Shown here one piece after another: positions 14,174 to 22,419 of a stretch of DNA of 64,000 bases. The position numbers and the translations under genes are program-made. Position 1 is the first letter of the stretch. Every line of letters starts with the position of its first letter. Source of the stretch: Sinonovacula constricta (Eukaryota; Mollusca; Bivalvia; Cardiida; Solecurtidae); the NCBI GenBank assembly GCA_007844125.1, contig CM017564.1, positions 21,547,004-21,611,003 of the forward strand. Direction: 5' to 3'. A model generated the notes under the pieces. That model saw nothing but the letters and a program-made list of their open reading frames with translations. It was not told the DNA's origin and did not search any database.

Positions 14174-15374
14174 ATACCTAGTTACCTTTTCATACATATC
14201 TCTCTCTCTCTCTCAATATACCAAGTTACCTTTTCATACACCTGCAGTATGTCAGCAAATTTCTTACTTAGTAACTTAGTAACAAATCTAGCTTAACAAT
14301 AAATGATGATCTAAAGAAGTGCACTGTATTTAAGTGCTCTAGATAGCTCAGTTGTAGAACACATACCCTGTAAGAACTAGGTCTTGGGTGTGAATCCTGT
14401 ACAATTCCTACTATTCCACATTATCTTAATAAAAACTTTCACTTACAAGTTCTGTTCACAGATCATCTCTCAAATGTTTTACTTGTGTTTAAGATTGTCA
14501 AACTAGTTCAAACATTTCATGTTTTCGTGCTACTTTATAATTCAAAGGTTTATTTACCAAAAACACATCACACTAAGCACATATAGGCCATAATGCATGT
14601 ATGTTAAACAAACGATTGGCTGAAAAATGATGCCATAATTGAAATGCTGTCAGTCATCTAACATGCTGTTTCAATGGTACTGGATCACAATGTCTGCACA
14701 CGTTTCCTGGCATGCTATGTCGAAAGGCTAATTATGTCAAGACTCCTTCAAGTCCAACAAAATGGTAAAATATTCAGTCATACCTGGCTAGGCTTCTTGC
14801 TACGTGACACAATCAGCAGGAAATCTCTTAGAGCCTGGAATGCTGCCTTCACCATGCCAGCCTGTCAAACAATAAACACAGCTATGAATTAAGGTCAACA
14901 AATAACTATCGAAACTTGCATCATCCGTTATAAATATACACCAATCTAAATCTTACATTTATAATAAACTGATTGATACCAAAGTGTACTTCCTTGACAG
15001 AGGAAAGACACCTAATACTAATATAAAGATATTGCTTTCATTGCATTTTATAATGAGTATAAAGGAAGGCCTGGAAGAAGGGACACTAAGTGGTCTTGCC
15101 CAAGAACTTATCTCTCGTGTCCAGGCCTGGAGTTTAGACCATGGAGCCTCAGATCAAAATTCTGTTACACCTACTAGACCCTAGGTGTGATTAAAAGGTA
15201 GAACTGACCTGTGTATTAACATCACCACCAATCTTGGCACTCAACTCCAGGTATTTACCAAAGCTGCCTGAAAGGATCCCATCAAACGCAACAACAAAGG
15301 GGACCATTTCATCTGGAAAACATGGCGCAGGTAATGATAAGACATTACAGTTGTTCACATTTCATACAAAATTG

Positions 15375-15454
<80 letters not shown>

Positions 15455-18400
15455 GCAAAAAATCAATCAAGGTAATTTGTTTGTTGCTTTAATTGTCCCA
15501 CCGACAGTATTGCAGTTATTTGGAGATGGTGTCCACTTGAAGCAAATATAGTTGTGCCTTCGCTGTGAACAGCATGCTGTGAACATCCAGCCCGATACCA
15601 CAGGCAGTCACATTATCCTAACACAAGCCACGCAGTTGTGAATCTACCCTTATATTTGTTTCAGCATTAGCAAGGGAGTTATACCACCTCCATTTTTAAC
15701 AACTTTTGGTATATTGCAGTCCAGGATCTAGCCATGCAAGGTAAGAGTTGGCAATAATGAAAATGCTGAACTAGAAACTGGTAGAATGAAGTTTTGTTCT
15801 CAGAAACGATTTTGGACAAAAGGATTTTGAAAAGTGGATAGACATTCCAATATATTAAAAAGAAAAAGTCAAAGAAGGAAATTTCTTTTGGAAATTCCCT
15901 CTTTTAAGGTTCAAAATTATTTGAAAATGAGGGGTGTTGTACCCATTTTCAGAAATCTCCCTACTTGGAAGCAGATATCTACCTTCTTTGTTTATATGAT
16001 AATAAAAAATCACCTTTGGCCTCAGAAAAAGTTAACATGTATGACACCATAAAAAGCATGTTGTCTTTTCTGTAATTTAATAGTGACACCATCATATGTT
16101 TATCATGCTTTTGTTTTTGTATCTTCTTTGTGAAACTGTTAATAATTTTTAAATGTTAACCTTTGAAAACTGAAACGTATTGTTTTTTTTTCTCTAAATT
16201 TTGCACTTCAGATGTCTTGAAAAATGATTATGTTGTGTAGTTTTTCTGCTTTCAGCGTAAGGTTCTGGCAAATTTTAAGGACTCCGTAGTCTTTTTGTTC
16301 AACCGACATTCTAAGTTTGCATACCGCAAATTATTTTATTGTTATATTGTTTCACGCTGGTAAAAGATGAAAACTATGCATTGGCATATCTGAGATAGTA
16401 TTTGTCATGGATACATAGTTTGAGAGCGTAAAGCCTTTGAACAGGATGTCGCGAAAACCACTTACTTTTTACTGATATGTTTCAAGAAAGGAAAGAAAGA
16501 AAACCTCTTTACTAGTAGTTTTAACGTTTCCAAGAAATTACATGATTTTTCACCACAACAAACCATTTTAAGATCAACTGTTCAGAAAAAAAAATCACTC
16601 AAATCGAGTTCAAGGAAGTGACAAGTACTTGATACTGAATCTTTCAACAAATAATATTGCTGTATAGATCTATTTGGATAATCTTGTGCGTGAAGGTTTT
16701 TTTATATTGTGTTAATTTCAAGTAAATTAATATCGTACCTACCAAAAGATTGGAAAGGGGCTTTAGGTTTGAAGCCAAACATTATCGCGGGTTGATACTA
16801 CCCAACTCGAATAAACTGTAGACTTATGCAGCTGTCTGATTGGACCACATTACATCTGTTAGCCAATAGGAAAGCTCGTATTATGGTTATTTAAGCAACG
16901 GTATTGTGACAGAAAAGGGTCAATCGGAACTCCTCGGGTAATTCCGTCCTCGGGACGTGTTCCGATTGGATTGTCCCGAGGACGGAATTACCCGAGGAGG
17001 TCCGATTGGGGACAATCATCTTTTGGATGCATCTGATGCAATGATGCTTAATGAAATTACGATCGTTTTGTTCGCCGGAAGTCGGAAGAAGACTGCCTAA
17101 AATGTAGCTGCATGTCTGCTGCGCTGGGTGTCCATAGGACGGAATTACCCGAGGAGTTCCGATTGCTCTCGGATGTGTGTAGGTAGTCGGATCACCTCGG
17201 CCATTTCCCTAAATGGGACTGCTTTTGTGACAGACGTCAAAACAAAGATGGCAGCTCGGATGACAGCTCACGACAGTATGAAACCTGTAATTTTACTTCA
17301 ATTTGTGGCGGTTTCAATTTAAAATCATGCAAGTTTCATTTATCAAGCACAGCAGACATGCAGCTGTCAAACGATGCCATTGTTCATGTTTTGTGCGAAC
17401 TACATTTTAGGCATATTCTGCTTCCGACTTCCGGCGAACGAAACGATCGTGATTTCAGTAAGTATCATTGCACCAGACACATCCGAGGACTGTACCGTCG
17501 GCGGTCTATAGTCTTTCATAAAAAAGACGCTGCATGTGCGTTGTTATTCGTGTTTTTGTGTTTTGTTTTGTTGTTGTTGTTTTTGTGTTTTTTTGTTGTT
17601 GTTTTTTGTTGTTTTTTTGTTTTGTTTTTTTTTTTTGGGGGGGGGGGGGTGTTTTGTTGTTGTTGTTGTTGTTTTACATTTCACGGCATTATTGTTTTAA
17701 TTTTTCTCACATTTTACTACACAAAAAACAATAACATTTGCATAAGAATCTTATACATGGCGCTTGGGAAAAACTGGTCTTCATTTCTGCATTAATTCAC
17801 GTTATCATAAGAAAGCGTGATTTTAAACAATATCCCCATCAATAAACAGTATAAAACCGTAAAAACAATGCTCCAAATATTCATTCTTACACAATTCTAT
17901 AAATAGGCAGCATGGGTGATTTCTGAAAAAAAAATAAAAAATAGATGTCTACGTCAGAGTAGATAGCTGATTTATAATACAGTGTGATCTCAAAAGTGTT
18001 TGGGTTTACAAAAACTGGTATCTGTGTACTATCTTCAAACAAATAACTTGTTAAGTGCACTTTTGCATAGGAATTGATGTTTTTATCATTGATGTTTTTA
18101 TCAACACAATATCTCATACAGCATCCATAAAAACCACAGAGGCTGCGGGCACTATAGAGTATCTTTTATCTCAGATTTGTACAGAGCACATAATCACTAC
18201 ATAGTTAAGAGACAACCCACATATCAAGAAAGACAGTTGTTCAAAAAAGTATCTAAACCATTATCTAGTTCTATTCGACTACAATGTTTAAACAGAAGAA
18301 AATATAACACTGAAAAAGCAAATGAGTAAATTAAACAGGTGAAATAATAAATATGTATTGGCAAAGCTGTACATGCATGCAGCAAGGTTACATTGTGTAG

Positions 18401-19873
18401 AAATACACTGAAGGGATTCTTCACCAAATATTCTTCATTATTACCTGAACTCATTGAAGATTGTAACAACTTATCCACGTACCAGTATAATAAAGTCTAA
18501 TTAGTGTTGTTACAGTGCAGTGAGATACATATATATATATATATATGTGCTAAAACAGTATTGGAGTAGAACTAAGGTTTATCAGCCAGAAAAGTACTTC
18601 TCTTAAATATGGAATAAGAGAAAAAAAAATCAGTCCAAGAAATCTGTTCCAAGCATATTGGAGAGTGGCATAAATTATGACTTTTTTGTCTAGGGCTATA
18701 ATCATATTATTTCCATAAAACATCATGTTTGGTTAACAATAGATATATTTGCTTTTTATTTTTTATTTTTGTTTTAATGATGAAGATTTGTGTAAAGAAG
18801 AAACGTCCCATTAAAACTTGACTGGTTTTGTTTTTGTCCTTACTTGTAGGATACTTGAATCAAAATGAAAACGAAAAGCAAAATGTAAATTAAAAACAAC
18901 AAAAAAGAATGTCGGGGGGGTAAAACAAAAAGTAGGCAAGTAAGGTTAACAATTAATTTTTTTAAAGGGGGATAACTTCACTCACTCTTACCACAAACAC
19001 CTGCTTCTCCGCCGGATTCTGTAATCTTCGCTGTGACCGACAGCGCCTCCAAGCGGGCTGCGACTGCTTCCAGGCGGTTTACCGCTGCTTGCATCTGCTC
19101 CACCGACATTACGTTTTCAGGGATCTGGCCTCGTGGAGAACTATGAAGACTACGGGTTTTCTTCTGGTACTCGGCAAACTTCTCGTCTGTGGCAGAATAA
19201 CGCTTGTTTTCCTGTAACGGAGATTCCAGATTCAACGAGTGACTTGAGAAAAAATTTTGCCGACTGCGATTAAGAAACTCGCGAGTTTCAGGACTTACAA
19301 TACTAAGCTGAGTCTTGTCGAAAGTTGGGCGGTACGGGTCAACAGACTCATTCAGACTTTGAGACTGATGGTATTCACGTCCAGTGTTTTCAGCAGAAAC
19401 ATTAGCATTGTCAATATCTTCACTTTTTTGAGCTTCAGGAGATGTTAGACAAACTTCACTTACATTGATGGCTACGGCCGACTCCTCTACCACGGGTGCT
19501 GCAACAACATTACCACCACCACCTACTACTGTCTCACTAGCATCTACTTTCTTTTCATTAGCAACAGATTCTACAGTATCCTTAGCAACACCACCACCAT
19601 TTACCTCAACAGCTTCACCTGCCTCTCCCTTCTTCTTTTTGTCCTTCCCTTTTACCTTCTTATCTTTTTTCTCCTTTTTCACTTTTTTCTCCTTTTTCTC
19701 CTTTCCTTTTTTCTCCTTTTTTCCCTTCTTTTCACCTCCCTCCTCAGTTTTAATCCAGACTCTTCCACTCCAGAGGCCGGCTGCAGCGCCCCAGGGGCGG
19801 GTTGTTGCGCCCCATCGGCATTCTCAGCTTCCTGCACATAATAATCAGCTTCTTTTCTTCGACAGCACAACAT
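5197..19873 (-). CDS. CAP: Adenylyl cyclase-associated protein gene (whole coding span)
   Basis: CAP proteins bind actin monomers, speed nucleotide exchange and, with cofilin, recycle actin in the cytoplasm. Twelve consecutive minus-strand exons (5197-5277, 5960-6103, 7101-7186, 7888-8011, 9269-9456, 11357-11558, 12332-12437, 12909-12994, 13607-13696, 13900-13953, 14784-14861, 15209-15312) join with GT..AG junctions and matching phases. They can be led by either of two first exons. With exon 16743-16782 the CDS is 1383 nt, 460 residues, close to the roughly 475 of animal CAP1. In that form the helical folded domain is about residues 14-186, the proline tract 205-228, the WH2 region about 236-270 with LKKV at 255-258, and the CARP domain about 305-460. 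The match to CAP1/CAP2 is colinear throughout. Introns are full of SINEs and simple repeats. Identification is very secure; which first exon dominates is not known. Confidence 0.97.
5328..5515 (-). mobile_element. SINE, family A fragment
   Basis: The body shares GTTTATCGTCCCAC, the AGATATAGTGCTGCC segment and the GTATAGCATGCCATAAACAC segment with copies at 11583, 15478, 21848, 25380, 29765 and 34558. The tRNA-like head is degraded. It lies in the last CAP intron. Confidence 0.65.
5595..5816. mobile_element. Partial copy of the TTAA MITE family
   Basis: It shares ACAAGTGGGGAT, the AGATCTAGGGCA region and the terminal GGAAACCATCTTTA-like end with the full MITE copies at 33.8, 36.5 and 39.0 kb. 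Only the right half is recognisable. It is intronic in CAP. Confidence 0.5.
5960..6103 (-). CDS. CAP: CAP exon: CARP beta-helix, VSIEKTDG segment
   Basis: Forty-eight codons from [20 protein letters not shown] to [14 protein letters not shown]. PTVSIxKTDGC and SSEMN are strongly conserved in CAP C-termini. The acceptor is CCCTTAG and the donor is GTAAGT at 5954-5959. Confidence 0.96.
6260..6640 (+). mobile_element. Non-LTR retrotransposon reverse transcriptase relic
   Basis: A plus-strand stretch reads [20 protein letters not shown] then [12 protein letters not shown], the palm-domain motif of LINE reverse transcriptases (usually [14 protein letters not shown]). About 100 bases on, in another frame, comes [15 protein letters not shown], which holds the catalytic YADD box. 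The sequence between is shortened and shifted, so this is a dead, 5'- and 3'-truncated copy. It is antisense to CAP inside the intron between its exons 5960 and 7101. The clade (CR1-like or similar) cannot be fixed from this little. Confidence 0.85.
7101..7186 (-). CDS. CAP: CAP exon: CARP beta-helix, middle
   Basis: It encodes [20 protein letters not shown] followed by CQSVQGQV, matching the CAP1 [20 protein letters not shown] segment. The acceptor is TTTACAG and the donor is GTAAGT. A degraded copy of its 5' end lies in the upstream intron at 7253-7298. Confidence 0.95.
7253..7298 (-). pseudogene. Partial duplicate of a CAP exon boundary
   Basis: This intronic segment repeats the acceptor and first ten or so codons of the exon ending at 7186. 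Shared blocks are CAGCTGTCTGTAA and AAAGGCTA (plus-strand reading). It carries extra T residues and reads into a stop, so it could not replace the exon. Confidence 0.6.
7590..7797 (-). mobile_element. SINE, family C (tRNA-derived)
   Basis: Minus-strand head near 7797 with a B-box-like GGGTTTGAGTCCC, then AGGTCTTCCAGCTGAC and TCTACCCAGACACG. The copies at 63545 and 13280 are clearer. It lies in a CAP intron. Confidence 0.7.
7888..8011 (-). CDS. CAP: CAP exon: CARP beta-helix, first part
   Basis: It encodes [20 protein letters not shown], then [15 protein letters not shown] and NSIVV. This matches the first coils of the CARP domain, which binds ADP-actin. The donor is GTAAGG; one base is left over to build the Asp codon with the next exon. 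Confidence 0.96.
8895..9148 (-). mobile_element. SINE, family B, well preserved
   Basis: The minus-strand head starts near 9148 with TAGCTCAATTGGTAGAG (A box) and GGGTCAAACCCC (B box). The body runs to the GGATTTGCCGGCATTTGTCG region. It is intronic in CAP and inserted on the same strand as the gene. Confidence 0.78.
9269..9456 (-). CDS. CAP: CAP exon: second half of WH2 and linker
   Basis: It begins [18 protein letters not shown], the LKKV core of WH2 and the almost invariant DDMKTHKNP sequence of CAPs. A Pro-rich linker follows, ending [10 protein letters not shown], the start of the CARP domain. The acceptor is CTTCAG and the donor is GTAAGT (9263-9268). Confidence 0.97.
9674..9912 (-). 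mobile_element. SINE, family B, head truncated
   Basis: Body and B box (GGGTTTGAACCC, plus reading) match the other family B copies. The A-box part of the head is missing, replaced by unrelated sequence after 9912. It is intronic in CAP. Confidence 0.72.
9945..10355. repeat. Dispersed repeat with an internal 48-bp triplication
   Basis: A block from the CTAAGCTGTAAAGT region to ACCTTTGCATG is related to 11885-12185. Inside it a 48-bp unit beginning AAAACAAATGTTTATCATGC at 10041, 10089 and 10137 is repeated three times almost exactly. The related block has one copy. It is intronic in CAP. Confidence 0.75.
10423..10730. mobile_element. MITE-like element with 20-bp inverted ends
   Basis: ATTACATGAACTATAAAT at 10425-10442 is matched by its exact reverse complement at 10711-10728, and the pairing extends two bases outward. 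The 308-bp interior has no ORF. No clear target duplication was seen. It is intronic in CAP. Confidence 0.5.
11357..11558 (-). CDS. CAP: CAP exon: proline tract and first half of WH2
   Basis: An Ala/Ser linker is followed by two poly-Pro runs (profilin- and SH3-binding in other CAPs). Then comes [20 protein letters not shown], the start of the WH2 actin-binding motif. The exon is GC-rich against an AT-rich background. It ends in phase 1 at GTATGT (11351-11356). Confidence 0.95.
11583..11770 (-). mobile_element. SINE, family A fragment
   Basis: It has the GGATTTATCGTCCCACC start, TTTCAGTTATCTGGAGACA and the AGTGCTGCC/ATAGCATGCCAT blocks of family A. It has no head. It lies 25 bases from a CAP exon. 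Confidence 0.65.
11885..12185. repeat. Dispersed repeat related to 9945-10355
   Basis: It shares AAGCTGTAAAGT, GTCTGCGTCAATA, GGCCAAGTGAAAACATTT and GTTACCTTTGCATG, in the same order and orientation, with the earlier block. It has only one copy of the internal 48-bp unit. Both lie in CAP introns. Confidence 0.7.
12332..12437 (-). CDS. CAP: CAP exon: end of helical folded domain
   Basis: It encodes [20 protein letters not shown] and ends [10 protein letters not shown]. This matches the CAP1 [20 protein letters not shown] region and the H-T-T-G-x-A-W motif. One base completes the Lys codon from the previous exon. The donor is GTACAT. Confidence 0.95.
12909..12994 (-). CDS. CAP: CAP exon: PGPYVKEM segment
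   Basis: It encodes [20 protein letters not shown] and ends KDYKEK. This matches the conserved [24 protein letters not shown] region. Length is 86 nt with two bases carried into the next exon. The donor is GTGAGT. Confidence 0.95.
13278..13445 (+). mobile_element. SINE, family C fragment
   Basis: A plus-strand remnant starts at the B box (GTGGGTTCGAGTC). It continues through GGGAAGGTCTTCCAGCTGA, GTGGTTCTACC, and GTTGCTATAATGATCATAAC. It is intronic in CAP. Confidence 0.7.
13607..13696 (-). CDS. CAP: CAP exon: FREKNR / ALGWV segment
   Basis: Thirty codons from [20 protein letters not shown] to ALGWVTV. FREKNR, the FNHLS loop and the SESI-ALGWV stretch are diagnostic of CAP. The acceptor is CTAAAG and the donor is GTAAGT (13601-13606). 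Confidence 0.95.
13900..13953 (-). CDS. CAP: CAP exon: short folded-domain exon
   Basis: Eighteen codons, [18 protein letters not shown], with TTTCAG acceptor and GTGAGT donor. It matches the CAP1 segment ENKLSDLLAPISEQIKEV. Confidence 0.93.
14083..14217. repeat. CT microsatellite
   Basis: A CT run of about 50 bp at 14119-14170 is flanked by shorter CT runs and two copies of CAATATACCNAGTTACCTTT. It is intronic in CAP. Its translations (SLSLSL, REREREF) are artefacts. Confidence 0.9.
14330..14405 (+). repeat. tRNA-like SINE head
   Basis: It carries TAGCTCAGTTGTAGAACA (A-box-like) and GGGTGTGAATCCTG (B-box-like) at tRNA spacing. A clean acceptor stem is absent, so it is not a functional tRNA gene. 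Confidence 0.45.
14784..14861 (-). CDS. CAP: CAP exon: folded domain helix
   Basis: Twenty-six codons in phase 0, beginning [16 protein letters not shown] and ending SRSKKPSQ. The acceptor is GACAG and the donor is GTATGA. It corresponds to the CAP1 segment with the LKLERALLVTASQCQQP motif. Confidence 0.93.
15209..15312 (-). CDS. CAP: CAP exon: start of helical folded domain
   Basis: The exon codes for [20 protein letters not shown] and then a helix ending IGGDVNTQ. This matches the CAP1 stretch around its YVQAFDSLLAGP motif. The acceptor is CCAG before 15312 and the donor is GTCAGT at 15203-15208. Length is 104 nt (2+102). This is the common acceptor for both first exons. Confidence 0.93.
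15377..15450. repeat. TA microsatellite
   Basis: About 70 bases of uninterrupted TA repeats in the CAP intron upstream of exon 15209-15312. Confidence 0.95.
15478..15735 (-). mobile_element. SINE, family A
   Basis: Family A body (ATTGTCCCACCGACAGTATT onward) with a degraded head near AGTCCAGGATCTAGCC. It adjoins the TA microsatellite and is intronic in CAP. Confidence 0.65.
16743..16782 (-). CDS. CAP: CAP alternative short first exon ([13 protein letters not shown])
   Basis: A minus-strand ATG at 16782 opens 13 codons, [13 protein letters not shown], plus one base. They are followed at once by a strong donor (GTAGGT, 16737-16742). The phase is exactly that of the long first exon, so both can splice to 15312 and complete the same Asp codon before [10 protein letters not shown]. 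The joined CDS stays open to the normal stop and totals 461 codons. This form would lack the RLE helix and the Lys-rich extension but keep the folded domain, proline tract, WH2 and CARP. Upstream are CCAAT boxes suited to a separate promoter. No transcript evidence is available; the phase and donor fit make chance unlikely. Confidence 0.65.
16783..16920 (-). promoter_or_regulatory. Candidate promoter of the short CAP form
   Basis: Read on the minus strand, the 140 bases before the short first exon contain a consensus NF-Y box CCAATCAG (16836-16843). An opposite-facing CCAAT box lies at 16863-16867. There is also an A/T-rich TTTATT between them and the ATG. This is a usual arrangement for a TATA-weak animal promoter. 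A rearranged MITE begins immediately upstream at 16921, so any element further out would lie in transposon sequence. Function is inferred from motif layout only. Confidence 0.4.
16921..17510. mobile_element. Rearranged CGGAAC-end MITE cluster
   Basis: It starts CAATCGGAACTCCTCGGG. An immediate inverted copy of the same end closes a hairpin at about 17008. Next comes an inverted internal segment (17009-17140), another end (ACCCGAGGAGTTCCGATTG, to 17165) and a forward internal segment to about 17510. The internal parts match 57071-57463, for example ACAGACGTCAAAACAAAGAT and ACTTCCGGCGAAC. At least two insertions or an inversion are needed to explain the order. Confidence 0.8.
17555..17675. repeat. 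T/G-rich low-complexity tract
   Basis: TTTTG/TTG repeats, a T run and a run of about 12 G residues near 17637-17649. Any protein read through it is an artefact. Confidence 0.9.
17880..18975. other. CAP intron sequence with a degraded MITE
   Basis: 17885-18110 keeps fragments of the TTAA MITE family (AATAGATGTCTACGTCAGAG, GTGATCTCAAAAGTG). The rest, including a short TA run at 18526-18546, shows no recognisable feature. Confidence 0.45.
18992..19873 (-). CDS. CAP: CAP long-form first coding exon (Lys-rich extension plus RLE helix)
   Basis: The exon opens with [12 protein letters not shown] at 19873 in an A-rich start context. It runs through acidic and Ala/Pro-rich sequence into a highly basic Lys/Glu/Gly stretch, then a Ser/Thr-rich linker. 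Near its 3' end is [16 protein letters not shown], the N-terminal RLE heptad helix that in CAPs oligomerises and binds adenylyl cyclase or cofilin-actin. The exon ends in phase 1 at a GTAAGA donor (18986-18991) and joins exon 15209-15312 to make a GAT codon. The first 40 or so codons are in a different frame from the rest. The frames meet at an AAAA run (19748-19751), where one missing base explains the break. An internal Met in NVMSVEQMQ would give a protein of conventional CAP length. The Cys pair near the start could be lipidated, which is inference. Confidence 0.8.
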
Positions 19874-20580
19874 TTTTTGTCATATATGTACACTCCAGTA
19901 CTGTTGTTCTATGTACCTTTAATATTTCTTCAACAGAAATCCAAGATGGTGTAAATGTACATTTTATTGCAAAGACCAAAATACATTATTCCAGGAACTA
20001 CTTTTTCTATAGATCAACTTCTATCATATTGCTATTATAGGTCTATTATTTTTATTATGCATACAATATCATTGTTCAGTTTTTATTAACCTTTTTTATG
20101 ACATATGATTATGATATATAAAAATAGTAACGACATGACAATATCTCCATCAGGTATTTCTGTATTATATACTGCCATTAAAAAGTTCATTAAAAGAGGA
20201 CCTCATTGTCTATAATTTATGTATTCTGGTGTTTTTTTAAAATGTTTTTAATGATTCTAACAGAAAAAAAACAGTTATAAAGCGAGGCTATATATAAGAC
20301 AAGATCTACTTTTCTATCATTTCTATCTTTACACCAGCTGTTTTATATTATATCCTTACTATATGTTGCCGAGAAATCCAAGGTGAATTCAAACTGTATG
20401 GTAAAAAGGAGCTATTTTTGTCCAAAATGTACTTTTTATCATTTATATCTGCTGTTTTATATACCTTTATTGTATTTATTAGAAATCTATTATACTGAAT
20501 AAGATGTTTTATACATACTTTTAAAACCTATATGGAACACACAAATCCTGAGTTTAGCTTTTCTATTTTTATGTCCCTCA
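19874..20580. other. Non-coding stretch upstream of the long CAP first exon
   Basis: AT-rich, no recognisable element. The plus-strand ORF covering the CAP exon and running to 20040 is an antisense shadow. Confidence 0.5.
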
Positions 20581-20581
20581 A

Positions 20582-20686
20582 TCATAATATTTATCACAGA
20601 AAGTAAATCATAATATTTATCACAGAAAGTAAATCATAATATTTATCACAGAAAGTAAATCATAATATTTATCACAGAAAGTAATG
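20582..20686. repeat. 26-bp minisatellite, four copies
   Basis: Four nearly identical units with core TCATAATATTTATCACAGAA. The last unit is truncated into AGTAATGATACC. Confidence 0.9.
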
Positions 20687-21119
20687 ATACCACTTTTGAT
20701 ATGACATATTTTTAATATTTAACATTAATTGCACAGTTATCTATAACTATGGACATGAAGACAATTATATATTATCAATAGATATCTATTTTTAATGTGT
20801 ATAATCAAGAGTAGCTTCATGTCTATTATTTCCAGATTTCCTTTCCTACAACTCTATAATTATGTAAACTCCAAAAAGTTAAGTGCACCTAAATGACATC
20901 ATACATCAAAAAATCACACAATCACACTACTACTATACACACAATGTTGAGAAATACACATTGGTTGTCAAGGTATTGTGAAGAAGGGAGCTATATTTAA
21001 CCAAGATCTAGTGAATCGATCAGTCACTTAAGATGGAGTATAAAGAGAGACTGGTTGTACACAGTATTCATTGGTGGCACAGGTGTCCTTATACATTACT
21101 GTGCAGAGGAACATATGAG

Positions 21120-21650
21120 AGGAGTACAACTCCTGCTAACTCAGTTCCTGCTAACTCAGTTCCTAATAACTTAATTCCTTCTAACTCACTTCCTAATAAC
21201 TCAATTCCTGCTAACTCAGTTCCTAATAACTCAGTTCCTGCTAACTCTTATAACTCAGTTCCTTTTAACTCAGTTCTGCTTACTCAACTTGTGCTAACTC
21301 AGTTACTAATAATGTTCCTGCTAACTCAGTTCCTGGTAACTCAATTCCTGCTAACTCAGTTCCTAATAACTCAGTTCCTGCTAACTCTTATAACTCAGTT
21401 CCTTTTAACTCAGTTCTGCTTACTCAACTTGTGCTAACTCAGTTACTAATAATGTTCCTGCTAACTCAGTTCCTGGTAACTCAATTCCTGCTAACTCAGT
21501 TCCTGCTAACTCAGTTCCTGCTAACTCTTATAACTCAGTTCCTTTTAACTCAGTTCTGCTTACTCAACTTGTGCTAACTCAGTTACTAATAACGTTCCTG
21601 CTAACTCAGTTCCTGATAACCCAGTTCCTGATAACTCAATTCCTCTCATA
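21120..21650. repeat. 15-bp minisatellite with a 140-bp higher-order period
   Basis: Units vary around CTAACTCAGTTCCTG. A composite block recurs at a 140-bp step: AGTTACTAATAA starts at 21301, 21441 and 21581. The array seems to have grown first by unit duplication and later by block duplication. Confidence 0.9.
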
Positions 21651-21720
21651 CCTCCTCCAAAACATATATACCTGGTATTCATAAGAATCGTCTCGATATG
21701 ACAATTATTACCAACGTTAT
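21650..21720. repeat. Array-flanking dispersed sequence
   Basis: CCTCCAAAACATATATACCT and the following CATAAGAATCGTCTCGATAT directly abut the end of the 15-bp array. Related blocks occur at 33605-33735 and 38268-38330. Confidence 0.6.
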
Positions 21721-21847
21721 TAAGTTTAGTTTATAAGAATTATGGGATATATGGCTTCACAAAATCAGACCGATTTCCCTTATTTGGAGCTCACAGCCTA
21801 AAGCTTATTAATTCTAAACCTGTTAAATACAGTCTGATTAGCATTAG

Positions 21848-22105
21848 TTTGTTTATTGGGGTTATTGTCCCACCAACAGTATTTCAGTTATCTGGAGACA
21901 GTGCTCTCTTGAAGCAGATATAATGCTGCCTTCAATTTGTATAGCATGCCATAAACACCTAGCACTATTCCACACCTTGTTTGACCTAGTGACTTTCTTT
22001 TTGACCCCACATGACCCAATTACGAACTCCTCCAAGATTTTATGCAGGCAGACATTCTGTATGTGCTCAGGTGAGCTAAAAAGTGATGGCCGTTATTTTT
22101 TCCAT
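21848..22105. mobile_element. Family A SINE fragment joined to a tandem-element fragment
   Basis: 21848-21985 is family A body. It passes straight into TGACCTAGTGACTTTC, TTGACCCCACATGACCC and CTCAGGTGAGCTAAAAA, which belong to the element seen at 61.4-62.9 kb. One element probably inserted in the other. Confidence 0.6.
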
Positions 22106-22419
22106 TTATCTGAAAAAGAGCCAATAATGCTGAAACTGTTTTTTCATAATCTTCTTTTGAATTTTCTTTTGAATAGATTTTTTAATTTTATAAAAGAAAG
22201 TGCAAAAAGTCATGGCAAAAAGAACCCACAGTAATTATGTTTGTGTTATTCACGAAGATCCAAGTGCATCTTTAAAACTGCTGGTATTTTTGTTACATCT
22301 TAGAAACCATATTTGGAAAAACCTTGCTTAAAAGTTACATTAAAATTTTTATCTGGTAAAACATAAAAAACTGTCAACAACCTCTATGGCGTGAATGTCT
22401 TTTTTGCCTAACAGATATA

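Noticed and set aside
17358..17795. 145-codon plus-strand ORF
   Set aside because: It runs from MITE sequence through a T/G low-complexity tract; no domain.
19465..20040. 191-codon plus-strand ORF
   Set aside because: Antisense of the Lys-rich CAP exon; composition mirrors the coding strand.
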